From Pseudomonadota bacterium (lineage in GTDB: Bacteria; Pseudomonadota; Gammaproteobacteria; Burkholderiales; JABEVD01), in the NCBI GenBank assembly GCA_021802545.1, contig JAJZRS010000002.1, positions 60,546-124,545 on the forward strand: a stretch of 64,000 nt of DNA, read 5' to 3'. The position numbers and the translations under genes were made by a program. Of the stretch, positions 16,854 to 26,034 are shown one piece after another. The notes under the pieces were generated by a model that was not told where the DNA came from, searched no databases, and was given only the letters and a program-made list of their open reading frames with translations. Within the stretch, counting starts at the first letter, position 1; each line of letters begins with the position of its first letter.

Positions 16854-18725
16854 ATGGATCGGAACGGAAAATCCAACCTCGCAACCTTGTCGCTGGCGGC
16901 ATTGGGCATCGTATACGGCGATATTGGCACGAGTCCTCTGTATACGCTCAACACGATTTTCACCGCAGGGGATCATCCCGTTCCGCTGAATCCCGGAAAT
17001 ATCCTGGGTATCCTGTCCCTGATATTCTGGTCTCTGATGATCGTGGTTTCCCTCAAGTATGTGCTGTTCATCATGCATGCTGACAACGAGGGCGAGGGAG
17101 GGATCATGGCTCTGCTTGCCTTGGCCCTGAGCAAATTGCAGAGAAACGGCACAAGAAGAACGTCGATTCTGTTGCTCGGGATATTCGGCACTGCTCTGTT
17201 TTACGGGGATGGCGTTATCACGCCCGGCATTTCAGTGCTGTCCGCCATCGAGGGGCTGCAGGTCGCTAGCCCTGTCTTCAAGGATTATGTGATTCCCATT
17301 ACCCTCGCGATCCTCTTTGCGCTCTTCATTTTCCAGAAGAGGGGAACCGCCAGCGTCGGCGCATTTTTCGGCCCTGTCATGTGCTTCTGGTTCGCAATCC
17401 TTGGACTGCTCGGGCTCCTTGGAATCATGGATCAGCCTCAGGTCGTATCTGCCCTAAATCCGCTATACGGGCTGCAATTTCTGGGATCCAACCCCTGGCT
17501 CGGCTTCCTTTCATTGGGCAGCGTCGTGCTGGCAGTAACCGGCGCGGAGGCTCTGTATGCTGACATGGGACATTTCGGCAGGAAGCCCGTTCAGCTGGCC
17601 TGGTTTACCCTGGTCCTGCCAGCTCTCGTGCTGAACTATTTCGGGCAGGGTGCTCTTTTGATCCATGATCCGAGCGCAATCTCGAATCCCTTCTATCTGC
17701 TCGCCCCTGACTGGATGCATTATCCCCTTGTCATCCTCGCCACTCTTGCCACGGTGATCGCCTCCCAGGCGGTCATATCGGGCGCCTATTCGATGACGAA
17801 CCAGGCCATCAGACTGGGTTATGCCCCCAGGATGGAAACCCAGCACACTTCTGAAGAGGAAATAGGTCAGATCTATGTGCCGGGAATTAACTGGGCGCTG
17901 CTACTCGCCGTGACGGCACTCGTGCTGGGCTTCCGCTCGTCGGCCAATCTTGCCACTGCATACGGCATAGCGGTAACCGGCACAATGAGCGTGACCACGG
18001 TGCTTGCCTTCATCGTCGTCAGAAGATTATGGGGATGGGGGATGATACGTGGAGCGCTATTGATCGGTGCTCTGCTGACTGTGGACCTGGCCTTTTTCGG
18101 TGCCAACCTTCTCAAGATAGCTGAAGGCGGTTGGTTCCCGCTCTCCATGGGTTTCCTCATATTTACCCTGATGACCACCTGGAAGCGAGGCAGAGTCCTG
18201 CTTGCCGAACGCATGAAAAGGGAATCCATCGATCTCGTTCCTTTTGTCGATTCGCTCAGGGAAGATTCCATGCTCAGGGTTCCAGGGACGGCGATCTTTC
18301 TCACCGCCAACCCAGACGGCGTTCCCCATGCGCTCCTTCACAACATGAAGCACAACAAGATAGTTCATGAGCGGGTGGTCATTCTGAGCGTCCGAATACT
18401 CGATATTCCCCACATCAGCATGCAGGACCGCATCGAATATTTTGGCTTATCGAAGAATTTTCACCGCATGGTTCTCAAATTCGGATTCAAGGATGATCCC
18501 AATGTGCCCAAGACGCTTCATACGCAGGATATCTTGCATATCGAACCGATGGATACTTCATATTTCCTTTCCAGAGAAATGCTGATTCCAAAGCCAAGTC
18601 AGAGGATGGCTCTTTGGCGCGAAAAACTGTTTGTTGCGATGTTTCGCAATGCAGGCAGCGCCATCCCTTTCTTCAGAATCCCACCGAACCGGGTGGTCGA
18701 AATCGGCACGCAAGTTGTTTTGTGA
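16854..18725 (+). CDS. kup: Low-affinity K+ uptake protein Kup
   Basis: A 623-residue K+ transporter of the KUP/HAK family. The hallmark YGDIGTSPLYTL lies near the N-terminus, followed by about twelve hydrophobic segments and a roughly 150-residue cytoplasmic C-terminal domain. Also seen: LFYGDGVITPGISVLSAIEGL and TGAEALYADMGHFG. Start ATG 16854 is preceded by GAAGGGGA; an upstream in-frame extension has no ribosome site. Known members import K+ by proton symport. It stands alone, with two palindromes ahead of it that may regulate it. Its codon use looks less G+C-biased than the flanking genes. Confidence 0.95.
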   Translation: MDRNGKSNLATLSLAALGIVYGDIGTSPLYTLNTIFTAGDHPVPLNPGNILGILSLIFWSLMIVVSLKYVLFIMHADNEGEGGIMALLALALSKLQRNGTRRTSILLLGIFGTALFYGDGVITPGISVLSAIEGLQVASPVFKDYVIPITLAILFALFIFQKRGTASVGAFFGPVMCFWFAILGLLGLLGIMDQPQVVSALNPLYGLQFLGSNPWLGFLSLGSVVLAVTGAEALYADMGHFGRKPVQLAWFTLVLPALVLNYFGQGALLIHDPSAISNPFYLLAPDWMHYPLVILATLATVIASQAVISGAYSMTNQAIRLGYAPRMETQHTSEEEIGQIYVPGINWALLLAVTALVLGFRSSANLATAYGIAVTGTMSVTTVLAFIVVRRLWGWGMIRGALLIGALLTVDLAFFGANLLKIAEGGWFPLSMGFLIFTLMTTWKRGRVLLAERMKRESIDLVPFVDSLREDSMLRVPGTAIFLTANPDGVPHALLHNMKHNKIVHERVVILSVRILDIPHISMQDRIEYFGLSKNFHRMVLKFGFKDDPNVPKTLHTQDILHIEPMDTSYFLSREMLIPKPSQRMALWREKLFVAMFRNAGSAIPFFRIPPNRVVEIGTQVVL

Positions 18726-18812
18726 TTCCGAATATGCCGGGCGTGCGTCACCTTTTTGGTTTCCATCATGAAGACGCAGCCTTGGTGCCACAGTCTTATG
18801 GCCTTTTTCTGT

Positions 18813-19274
18813 CTAAGGCTTACTGTCCGAAATAAATGTAAGTGCAACTTGTTTCGCCATATTTGCTATGGATTGATCAATATCTCCATTTAAGGCGGAT
18901 GGATGCGTATCAATGGTCATTTGATACTCGTCATTCAGATACAGCTTCGCTTCGGCTTTCAAATAGGAAATTGAGTAGGAAGGTGATGGAAACCCGTTGT
19001 GCGTGCCGCCTTTCCACACAACTTTGAGGAGCTTGAATTTCCACATGACACGATTTGGAGAGGATGCTGTTCCGCTTGGTACAAAGCGCCATACAGTGGA
19101 ATCAGATTTCTGCATCTGAGCTGCCAAGTATTTCACCAATTCGGATTGTGTAAACCCTGGTAGATTCCCTGATGCTCCCACAAAGATAGTTTTGCTTGAA
19201 ATTTGGCCTAAGCTGCCTGCTACTGCATTTGGGGATAATAACGCAGACAACATCAGGATGATGAACACCTTCAT
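18813..19274 (-). CDS. Exported protein of unknown function
   Basis: A 153-residue protein with a clear signal peptide (MKVFIILMLSALLSPNAVAG, cleavage probably after AVA). The mature part has SQSEL-like and aromatic segments (VWKGGTHNGFPSPSYSISYL) and ends in a polar helix. I do not recognise a family. It lies 11 bases downstream of the OprB-type porin gene and is probably cotranscribed, so it may be a periplasmic partner. Codon use is more A/T-ending than most of the window. Confidence 0.7.
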   Translation of the reverse strand: MKVFIILMLSALLSPNAVAGSLGQISSKTIFVGASGNLPGFTQSELVKYLAAQMQKSDSTVWRFVPSGTASSPNRVMWKFKLLKVVWKGGTHNGFPSPSYSISYLKAEAKLYLNDEYQMTIDTHPSALNGDIDQSIANMAKQVALTFISDSKP

Positions 19275-19285
19275 GAATCAGCCTT

Positions 19286-20662
19286 TCAATATTCAAAATG
19301 CAGTCGTGCCCCGTATATGCTAGCAGGCCCCCGGTCATGATTGTAAGCTGGGTTGGCGATGTACTGGTAGTCGAGCGAGATGAAAACATGGTTCGATGCC
19401 TGCATCGAGTAATAGGTTTCCATAATTTCCTCGCGGGCATAATTGAGCCTTCCATCCCCGATCAGTATTCCCATCCCACCTAACGTGAAATATTGCCGTG
19501 CAGCGCCTGACAACCCATTGATGACCCCAGCCAAGCCGAACGTGTCTCCAGGGCGGTTCCAGCGGTTTCCTTTGAGCGAAAGACCCGCCGAAACGGAACG
19601 GTTGATTTCCGTAAATTCAAATGCTTCTTGCGAGCCGTCGTTGTAGCTTATCCGTGCGAATGCGCCTAGATCGGAAGCCAGTTCCTGTTCAAGGTTGAGG
19701 GCGGCTCCGGAATTGGAACTGCCTTTCCTAACCATTGACGTATCCGGAATTGAGCCCGTCTGCTGTGCGAGTTGCACGGCATCGGCATAACTGCCCATTT
19801 TGCCGTGGTTGACGAAACCAAGCAGCTTGATCTTGCCGTTGTGTCCCGCCAATCGATAACGCTTTTCCACTTCGCCAATGAATTCATGCTGTGAGAAAGT
19901 CGGGTCGAGCTTGGTGCCGTTAGGTGTCTTGGACATGTCGAAGACACCGCCGCGAAGTGTCCAGCTTGATTGCGTCCATTCCATCGATCCACCATAAGTA
20001 TATCCCCATGCATCCGCGGCATAGTCGAATGCTCCCGATTCGACTATCGCCCAATTCATGAAATCGGCCCTTGGATCGTGGGCATATGCGTTGGTATCGA
20101 ATACATCGACAACCGAAAACTTTCCCAAGGTCAGAATGATGTTGTTGGACGAGAAAGAACCCGCCATCTGATTGGCTGAAGATTCGGCTTGCTGGGTTTC
20201 TCCTTCCAGGCTGATGGTTTTGCGATAAAAGAACCTGGGAAGACGCTGATATGGAGCATTGGCCCCGATCTTATAGGCTTCTCCGCTTGGAAAGCCGGCT
20301 GCGCCCAGGGTATTGCTTAACCCGTATCCCTGGTCAATCTCAGGGTTGATCCAGATTTCGCTATCTTGGGTCAGACGCATTCCAGCAAAAAGTGTGATGT
20401 CGGATGTTTCGTTGCTGTTTGCGGATGGATTCAGGCTGTTCGGTCCTGAATAGGGTGACGTAAATGCAGGATGCCACTGGCTGACGTTCGTGGCTTGAAT
20501 ATACATAGCCCATGATTCTGAATCAATATTGGGTGAATGAGCCAGTTGCAAATCCAAGTCATCTGCTTGAGCTTCTCCTGCATGAAATCCCACCATAAGC
20601 AACAGCAATACGGCATTAAGAACCTTTGGCGCTACATGGCCGTTATTGTTCTTTTTAGACAT
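19286..20662 (-). CDS. OprB-type carbohydrate-selective porin
   Basis: A 458-residue outer-membrane protein. A signal peptide (about 1-33, ending GEAQA) is followed by an aromatic-rich beta-barrel. Features typical of the OprB family (PF04966): LFAGMRLTQDSEIWINPEIDQG near the start, LTLGKFSVVDVFDTNAYAHDPRADFMNWA in the middle, and a terminal strand ending in an aromatic residue (GARLHFEY). Known OprB porins let sugars diffuse through the outer membrane; others in the family carry other solutes. It leads a two-gene operon with the exported unknown protein. Its more A+T-rich codon use suggests recent acquisition. Confidence 0.85.
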   Translation of the reverse strand: MSKKNNNGHVAPKVLNAVLLLLMVGFHAGEAQADDLDLQLAHSPNIDSESWAMYIQATNVSQWHPAFTSPYSGPNSLNPSANSNETSDITLFAGMRLTQDSEIWINPEIDQGYGLSNTLGAAGFPSGEAYKIGANAPYQRLPRFFYRKTISLEGETQQAESSANQMAGSFSSNNIILTLGKFSVVDVFDTNAYAHDPRADFMNWAIVESGAFDYAADAWGYTYGGSMEWTQSSWTLRGGVFDMSKTPNGTKLDPTFSQHEFIGEVEKRYRLAGHNGKIKLLGFVNHGKMGSYADAVQLAQQTGSIPDTSMVRKGSSNSGAALNLEQELASDLGAFARISYNDGSQEAFEFTEINRSVSAGLSLKGNRWNRPGDTFGLAGVINGLSGAARQYFTLGGMGILIGDGRLNYAREEIMETYYSMQASNHVFISLDYQYIANPAYNHDRGPASIYGARLHFEY

Positions 20663-21119
20663 TAAGCACCTTTAAGATTTGATAATGCATCTATCGCTGC
20701 ATTTTTGGCAAGTTTGTGCCATTTACAGGTGGCTTCCCAATTCCAGCCTTGGCATTATCCGATCCTTTTATGACAGGATTCATAGCTGTATTTTTTCGTA
20801 TTAGCTGTCTCTCAAATGGCCAACTTTTGGAAATGATGATTGGCTGCTCTTGGCACGAAGCTGACTCATGTGAACTTTGCAAAATCATCTCGGATCGGTT
20901 GGCCTGCTTCCAGGCATACCCGCATGAGGTGAGCAAATTCCCTACCCGCTCGAATGAATTATTTTTCATCACTTCCAAATAAACAGCGTGATATTCTGCA
21001 TAAATCGCCCCTGCCTTTTTTCCCCTTTTTGGGCGGGGGCATTTTTTTGTCCGCCACAAAGCAGCCGTTGCCGGTCTCTTGCATGCTAGACTTGGCGAAA
21101 ATTCAAACGGAATTCCAAT
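20663..21119. other. A+T-richer intergenic stretch upstream of porin gene
   Basis: Short open frames occur on both strands (for example 20691-21059 minus and 20716-20982 plus), but none has a ribosome site, recognisable motif or convincing composition. It contains the promoter region of the porin and a plus-strand terminator-like hairpin near 21007. Nothing else is evident. Confidence 0.5.
21007..21048 (+). terminator. Rho-independent terminator-like hairpin
   Basis: GCCCCTGCC pairs with GGCGGGGGC (nine pairs including one G-U) around a pyrimidine-rich loop, followed by a run of seven T. No plus-strand gene is recognisable just upstream, so it may end a small RNA or be a relic of a lost gene. 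Confidence 0.55.
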
Positions 21120-21332
21120 ATGAGACGCTGCACTTGCGGCGCTGAAGCCGAAGTGCGCCGCGCCACTCGGCGCACGGCGGATGGCAATGAAGAAATCGTC
21201 TATCGCGTGTCCTGCCCTGTCTGCGGACAGCTCGGCCCCGCTGTTCCCTTGGCAGGCAAAACCGAGGGTGAAGCCATTGCTGAGGCCATCGAGGCATGGA
21301 ACGAAATGATTGCGCAGCTTCGCCCGATATAG
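21120..21332 (+). CDS. Lar-like zinc-finger protein
   Basis: A 70-residue protein with two cysteine pairs, CTC (4-6) and CPVC (32-35), then GQLGP and a helix EAIAEAIEAWNEM. The second part strongly resembles the Lar restriction-alleviation family, whose members have CxxC...CxxCG.xGP followed by A.EAW.. . Such proteins come from phages and mobile elements and protect DNA from type I restriction; many homologues are untested. A missing residue in the first finger (C-x-C rather than C-x2-C) is notable. It stands alone and convergent with the GGDEF-EAL gene. Confidence 0.65.
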   Translation: MRRCTCGAEAEVRRATRRTADGNEEIVYRVSCPVCGQLGPAVPLAGKTEGEAIAEAIEAWNEMIAQLRPI

Positions 21333-21353
21333 ATTGGGGCGTCTGCAAGAGAC

Positions 21354-23831
21354 CTAGGCCCTGGACTTGATGAAATCGCTGAAATCCGGCGCGGAAAGCG
21401 GCCTGCTCACGTAATAGCCCTGCGTTTCGTCGCACCGGTTTTCCTTCAGGAAGGCAAGCTGCTCCTGCGTTTCGACGCCTTCTGCAATCACCTTGACCCC
21501 GAGATTGTGCCCCATGCTGATGATGGTCGTCGCGATCGTCGCATCGTCCTTGTTGGTGCTGATGTCCCGGATGAAGGAGCGGTCCACTTTCAGCTTGTCG
21601 ATCGGAAAGCGCTTCAAATAGCTGAGGCTCGAATAGCCCGTCCCGAAATCGTCTATCGAAAGCATGACCCCCATTTTCTTCAGGGAATTGAGCGTGGCGA
21701 TGGTGGATTCTGCATTGCTCATCACGATGCCTTCGGTCAGTTCGAGCTCGAGATATTTCGCCTCCAGCCCTGTCTCCTTCAGCACCTTCGCAACCATTTC
21801 CACGAGATCCTTCTGATGGAACTGCATGGCGGAAAGGTTGACCGCAACCGGAATCCTGACGAGCCCCTCGTCCTGCCATTTCTTGTTCTGGGCGCAAGCC
21901 GTCTTCAGCACCCAGTGGCCGAGCTGGGAAATCAGACCGCTTTCCTCCGCAATCGGAATGAACTTCGAAGGCGGCACGTCACCTCTTTCCGGATGATTCC
22001 ACCTGGCAAGCGCCTCGATGCCGATGATTTTGCCCGTCTTGTTGTCGGCCTGGGGCTGATAATGAACCTGCAAACGGCCTTCCTTCATGGCCCGCCTGAG
22101 ATCGGCCTCGAGGGAAAGCAGTTCGAGCGCCTCGGCATTCATGTCGGGGGTAAAGAACTGGAAATTGTTTCTGCCGTGTTCCTTGGCATGGTACATCGCC
22201 GCATCAGCATGCTGGATCAGCGCATCAGGATTGCCCGCATCATCCGGGAAAATGCTGATGCCTATGCTGAATGAAACGACCAGGTTCCTGCCGTCTATGG
22301 CATGCGGCTCCGACATCGCCGAAATGATCTTCTTGGCGATGCCGATCACGTCATCCCTTTTCTCAATTCCAGGCAGAACGACCATGAATTCGTCCCCGCC
22401 CTGCCGGCAAATGCTGTCCGTCTCGCGAATGCACTGCTTCAGGCGCCTTGCGACGGACTGGAGCATGATGTCTCCAGCGACATGGCCGAGCGAATCGTTG
22501 ATGCTTTTGAACCTGTCCAGATCCAGGAAAAGGAGCGCGACCTTTCCGCCGTTCCGCCTGGCGGATGCGAGCGCCTGGAACAGCCTGTCGCCGAACAGCA
22601 CCCTGTTGGGAAGGTTCGTCAAGGTATCGTAATAGGCGAGGAAATGGATGCGCTGTTCCACTTCCTTGCGCTTCGTGATGTCCGTGAAGATGGCGACGTG
22701 GCGTGTAATCTCGTTCCTGCCGTTCCTGAGCGTGCTGATCGAAAGCCATTCCGGATAGATCTCGCCCGACTTCTTCCTGTTCCAGATTTCGCCCTGCCAT
22801 GAGCCGGTTTCCCGGATGGATTTCCACATGGCCTCGTAAAAAGGCCTTCCCTGCCTCCCCGAACTCAATATCTTCGGGTTTCTGCCTATGGCCTCCTCTT
22901 CCGTGTAGCCCGTGATCCTGACGAAAGCGCGATTGACCGAAACGATCGTGTTGTTTTCATCGGAAATGATGATGGCCTCGTCGGTATTTTTGATCACTTC
23001 GGCAAACAGCACCTGATCCTTGGTCGCCTTTTCCAGATTGTCGACAAGCAGGTTGAACGTTTCGGCCATTTCATCGATGTTCTTGTATTTCCCTTCGATT
23101 TCCGCTCGAAGCGAAAGATCGTTTTCCTGGCGGATGCGCTGCATCGCTTCCTGCAGTTTCCGGCTGGGCTGTTCGATATCGTGGACGATCACGATGCGCG
23201 TGAACCAGGCGATGAGGATGGACAGGACGATTTGGAAAGCGATGTTTCCCGTCCAGAGCAGCCCCTTGATCCGTTCGATTCCGGAGCGTTCCTGGGACAT
23301 GTCGATGGTGATGCTGGCCGCTCCATTGACGCTTCCCGCCCTGACATGGTGGCACATGAGGCAGTTCGTTCCCCTGAAATTTCTGCTGACGACATAGGGG
23401 ATGACCGCCCTGAAAAGCGGCTTGCCGCCTTTGGAGAGGGTATTCAGGAAAACGGGCTTTCCTGTTTCGAGCGCCTTCCTGTCGAAATTGTCTACGGGCT
23501 GCTCCGAAGGCAATCCGGGGCCGAACTGGTCGATCACCTGCTTCGCCCTGACGATGCGCAATTCGGAAACGCCAGGCGCATCGCTCATTTTCTTGAGGAG
23601 CAGCAGCCGATTCGCGGGGTCACCGATCTTGCCGGTTTCCATCAGCATGTTCATGCCGTTGATCAGTCCGTCCGCAATGCCTGACGCCTGGGAATGCACT
23701 TCCTTCATTCCCTGATATTCGAAACGCTTCACGATCCATTGCTGGGAAACCAGGAAGACAAGGATGAGCGAACCCTGGATCAGGATGTGCAGCTTGACCT
23801 GCACACCTAGCTTGTCCCAGAATGTCGACAC
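21354..23831 (-). CDS. Membrane GGDEF-EAL protein with periplasmic CxxCH (heme-type) sensor
   Basis: An 825-residue c-di-GMP protein. Order: transmembrane segment (about 14-34); periplasmic DUF3365/Tll0287-like domain (35-190) with Cys157-Leu-Met-Cys160-His161, a c-type heme attachment motif; second transmembrane segment (192-214); HAMP-like linker; PAS domain (about 280-390); GGDEF domain with intact GGDEF and an inhibitory RxxD site (RETD) five residues before it; EAL domain with EALARW, NLSA, DDFGTGYSS, LKVD and AEGVET intact. Both cyclase and phosphodiesterase may be active. The start is GTG 23831 with TAGGA upstream. It lies 28 bases after the preceding GGDEF-EAL gene, so probably in the same operon. 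Confidence 0.9.
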   Translation of the reverse strand: MSTFWDKLGVQVKLHILIQGSLILVFLVSQQWIVKRFEYQGMKEVHSQASGIADGLINGMNMLMETGKIGDPANRLLLLKKMSDAPGVSELRIVRAKQVIDQFGPGLPSEQPVDNFDRKALETGKPVFLNTLSKGGKPLFRAVIPYVVSRNFRGTNCLMCHHVRAGSVNGAASITIDMSQERSGIERIKGLLWTGNIAFQIVLSILIAWFTRIVIVHDIEQPSRKLQEAMQRIRQENDLSLRAEIEGKYKNIDEMAETFNLLVDNLEKATKDQVLFAEVIKNTDEAIIISDENNTIVSVNRAFVRITGYTEEEAIGRNPKILSSGRQGRPFYEAMWKSIRETGSWQGEIWNRKKSGEIYPEWLSISTLRNGRNEITRHVAIFTDITKRKEVEQRIHFLAYYDTLTNLPNRVLFGDRLFQALASARRNGGKVALLFLDLDRFKSINDSLGHVAGDIMLQSVARRLKQCIRETDSICRQGGDEFMVVLPGIEKRDDVIGIAKKIISAMSEPHAIDGRNLVVSFSIGISIFPDDAGNPDALIQHADAAMYHAKEHGRNNFQFFTPDMNAEALELLSLEADLRRAMKEGRLQVHYQPQADNKTGKIIGIEALARWNHPERGDVPPSKFIPIAEESGLISQLGHWVLKTACAQNKKWQDEGLVRIPVAVNLSAMQFHQKDLVEMVAKVLKETGLEAKYLELELTEGIVMSNAESTIATLNSLKKMGVMLSIDDFGTGYSSLSYLKRFPIDKLKVDRSFIRDISTNKDDATIATTIISMGHNLGVKVIAEGVETQEQLAFLKENRCDETQGYYVSRPLSAPDFSDFIKSRA

Positions 23832-23859
23832 GATGGGATCCTACCCCTGAAGCTCGCGC

Positions 23860-26034
23860 TTATGCCATTCTCGGCAAAGGCATGCCAAGATGAAAGCCCT
23901 GGACGAAATCGATCCCCATCGATCTCAGTTCCTCCAGAACTTCCTGAGATTCCACGAATTCCGCGATCGTCTTGATCCCGAGTTCCTGACACATGTTGCA
24001 AAGATTGCGCACCAGGATCCGGTCGATCTTCGAATCGAGTATGTTTCTGACGAAGGCGCCGTCTATCTTGACGAAATCGAAAGAGAGCTCCCTCAGGTAA
24101 TGGAACGAATTGTAGCCGCTGCCGAAATCGTCGAGCGCGAATGAAAAACCCTTTTCCCTGAGGTTGGTCAGGAACTTGCGCATGTTGGTCATGTCGCCGA
24201 TGGCATCCCTTTCCAGGATTTCGAACACGATGGCAGACGGCGGAATGCACATTTCCTGGCAAAGCTGTTCGGCGAAGCCGAGGATTCCCCTGCCCTGGAT
24301 TTCCTGTGCCGAAAGATTGATGAACAGCCTGTGCGGCCCGCTTGCTTGTTCCATGCGCTCTTTCAGGACAGCAAGGGCATGTTTCAGGATGGCTCGATCG
24401 AGCTCGCGGCCGAGACCGTATTTCTCGATCGTCTCGATGAACATGCCTGCCGAAAGCGTTTCACCGTTCACCTCCTTCAGTCTCGCCAGCGTCTCATAAG
24501 CCCAGATTTCTCCGGTCTTGCAGTCGAATATCGGCTGGAAATAGGGAACGACACGATTCTCCTTCAGGGCCAGCCTGAGCTTTTCCGCATGGTCTCGAGT
24601 ATTGCGTCCGATGCGGATATGGTCTGTGGCCGATTCTAGCGTGGCAATGCCGTCCTTGCCCATTTCCTTGGCCCGGTAAAGACCGATGTCCACACCTGTC
24701 ATCAGATCGGAAACGTTCTTCGCGTCTTCGGGAAAAGTGATGAGTCCGATCGATGTCGTGATGTGGAATACCTTGCCGTCCGTGCACTCGAACTGGATTT
24801 CGCGCAATTCCATCCTCAGCTTTTCGGCCACCGCCAACGCCCCCGAGCGCCCCGTTTCGGTGAGCAGTATGGCGAATTCGTCGCCGCCTATCCTGGTCGC
24901 AAGATCCCCCTTGCGCATGACGTCCAGCAGCTTCTCGGCCACCAGCTTCAGGGCAGCGTCCCCGCACGGGTGGCCATAGGTATCGTTGACGTCCTTGAAG
25001 TTGTCCAGATCAAGCATGAGGATGGCGAATTCATGCTTGTGCCGTTCAGACCTGCCCACTTCGTATTCCAGCATGTCGTTGAAATAGCGCCTGTTGTGCA
25101 GCCCGGTCAAAGGATCGTGGGTGGAATAGTATTCCAGCTCGGAAAGCGTCTGGCTGAGCGCCTTGCTCGATCCGACCACCATCACCATGACCGCCAGTAT
25201 GGAGCGGATCACGCTTTCCTCCTGCACGGTCAGCTGCTGGGCAGAGCCATAGGCGACGCCGAGCAGGCCGGCGAGATTCACCACTTCCAATGCAGGCACG
25301 GATACCGTGATCAGATTGACATCGCCGATCGACTCGTACCGATCGTTTTCCATGACCTGGAATTCTTCGATGTCGAGCGGCGCACCGGGCGGCAGACCGA
25401 GGCTTGAGATCATGTCGCGACTCAGCTTCATGCGCGCATCACTCTTGATTTCTTCCGAATAATTGTTCAGATAGTAGATGTAGAGCGACAGGTTGTTGTC
25501 TTGGGCGAACGAGATGAAAAAGAAATCGAACGGAAAGATCACATGGAAGCTGGTCAGGATCTCCTGGATGAATGCCTTCCACTGTGTCACCTTTTCATGG
25601 GAGAGTATGATGTTTTCGAGAACATGGCTTTGGCGTTCGAGCAGATCTTTCTCGACCAGCGTGCCGGCCAACTCTCCGGAAATCTGCCCGAATTCGAGCA
25701 TGATCCTGAGCAGGTTGCGCTCGTTCTCGCGCCATTGCCGCCTGCGCTCTTCGAGCAGCAAATCGAGCGTCCTGTCGAGTTCCTTGAACGGCGCAATGGC
25801 TTGCTCCAACTGTGACACAAGCACGTTTTTCGCTTGCGCCGAGATGCCCAGTTCGTCCATTTTCCCGAAGGTGGCCTGCAGGCCATCGAGCGCCTCGCCA
25901 TGGATGGCGCGCACCAGTTCGCTGATGTTGGCGCCGAAAAGATGGGTTCTTGTCTGGCTTTCGAACAGGGCGGCGAATCGACCCAGCACATATTGGCGCA
26001 TTTCCTCCAGATTGTGCGTGGTCAACGCGTTCAT
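23860..26034 (-). CDS. Cytoplasmic GGDEF-EAL protein coupled to diiron MBL protein
   Basis: A 724-residue protein with no transmembrane segment. The N-terminal 180 residues are helical and charged (coiled-coil likely), followed by a GAF-like region (about 150-300), then a GGDEF domain (IGGDEFAIL intact, RxxD inhibitory site RKGD) and an EAL domain in which EAL reads ETL but the metal-binding Glu, INLSA, DDFGSG, VKIDG and the final Glu (EFVES) remain. Both activities are possible. Start ATG 26034 overlaps the stop of the MBL gene (ATGA) and has AAAGG upstream; longer in-frame starts would run antiparallel to no gene but deep into the MBL gene. Coupling suggests it is the signalling partner of the diiron protein. 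Confidence 0.9.
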   Translation of the reverse strand: MNALTTHNLEEMRQYVLGRFAALFESQTRTHLFGANISELVRAIHGEALDGLQATFGKMDELGISAQAKNVLVSQLEQAIAPFKELDRTLDLLLEERRRQWRENERNLLRIMLEFGQISGELAGTLVEKDLLERQSHVLENIILSHEKVTQWKAFIQEILTSFHVIFPFDFFFISFAQDNNLSLYIYYLNNYSEEIKSDARMKLSRDMISSLGLPPGAPLDIEEFQVMENDRYESIGDVNLITVSVPALEVVNLAGLLGVAYGSAQQLTVQEESVIRSILAVMVMVVGSSKALSQTLSELEYYSTHDPLTGLHNRRYFNDMLEYEVGRSERHKHEFAILMLDLDNFKDVNDTYGHPCGDAALKLVAEKLLDVMRKGDLATRIGGDEFAILLTETGRSGALAVAEKLRMELREIQFECTDGKVFHITTSIGLITFPEDAKNVSDLMTGVDIGLYRAKEMGKDGIATLESATDHIRIGRNTRDHAEKLRLALKENRVVPYFQPIFDCKTGEIWAYETLARLKEVNGETLSAGMFIETIEKYGLGRELDRAILKHALAVLKERMEQASGPHRLFINLSAQEIQGRGILGFAEQLCQEMCIPPSAIVFEILERDAIGDMTNMRKFLTNLREKGFSFALDDFGSGYNSFHYLRELSFDFVKIDGAFVRNILDSKIDRILVRNLCNMCQELGIKTIAEFVESQEVLEELRSMGIDFVQGFHLGMPLPRMA

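Noticed and set aside
20716..20982. 88-codon plus-strand frame ending near the orphan terminator
   Set aside because: Tempting because a plus-strand terminator follows, but no ribosome site and no family resemblance; overlaps the porin promoter region.
20691..21059. 122-codon minus-strand frame upstream of the porin
   Set aside because: No ribosome site, no motif, and composition resembles non-coding sequence.
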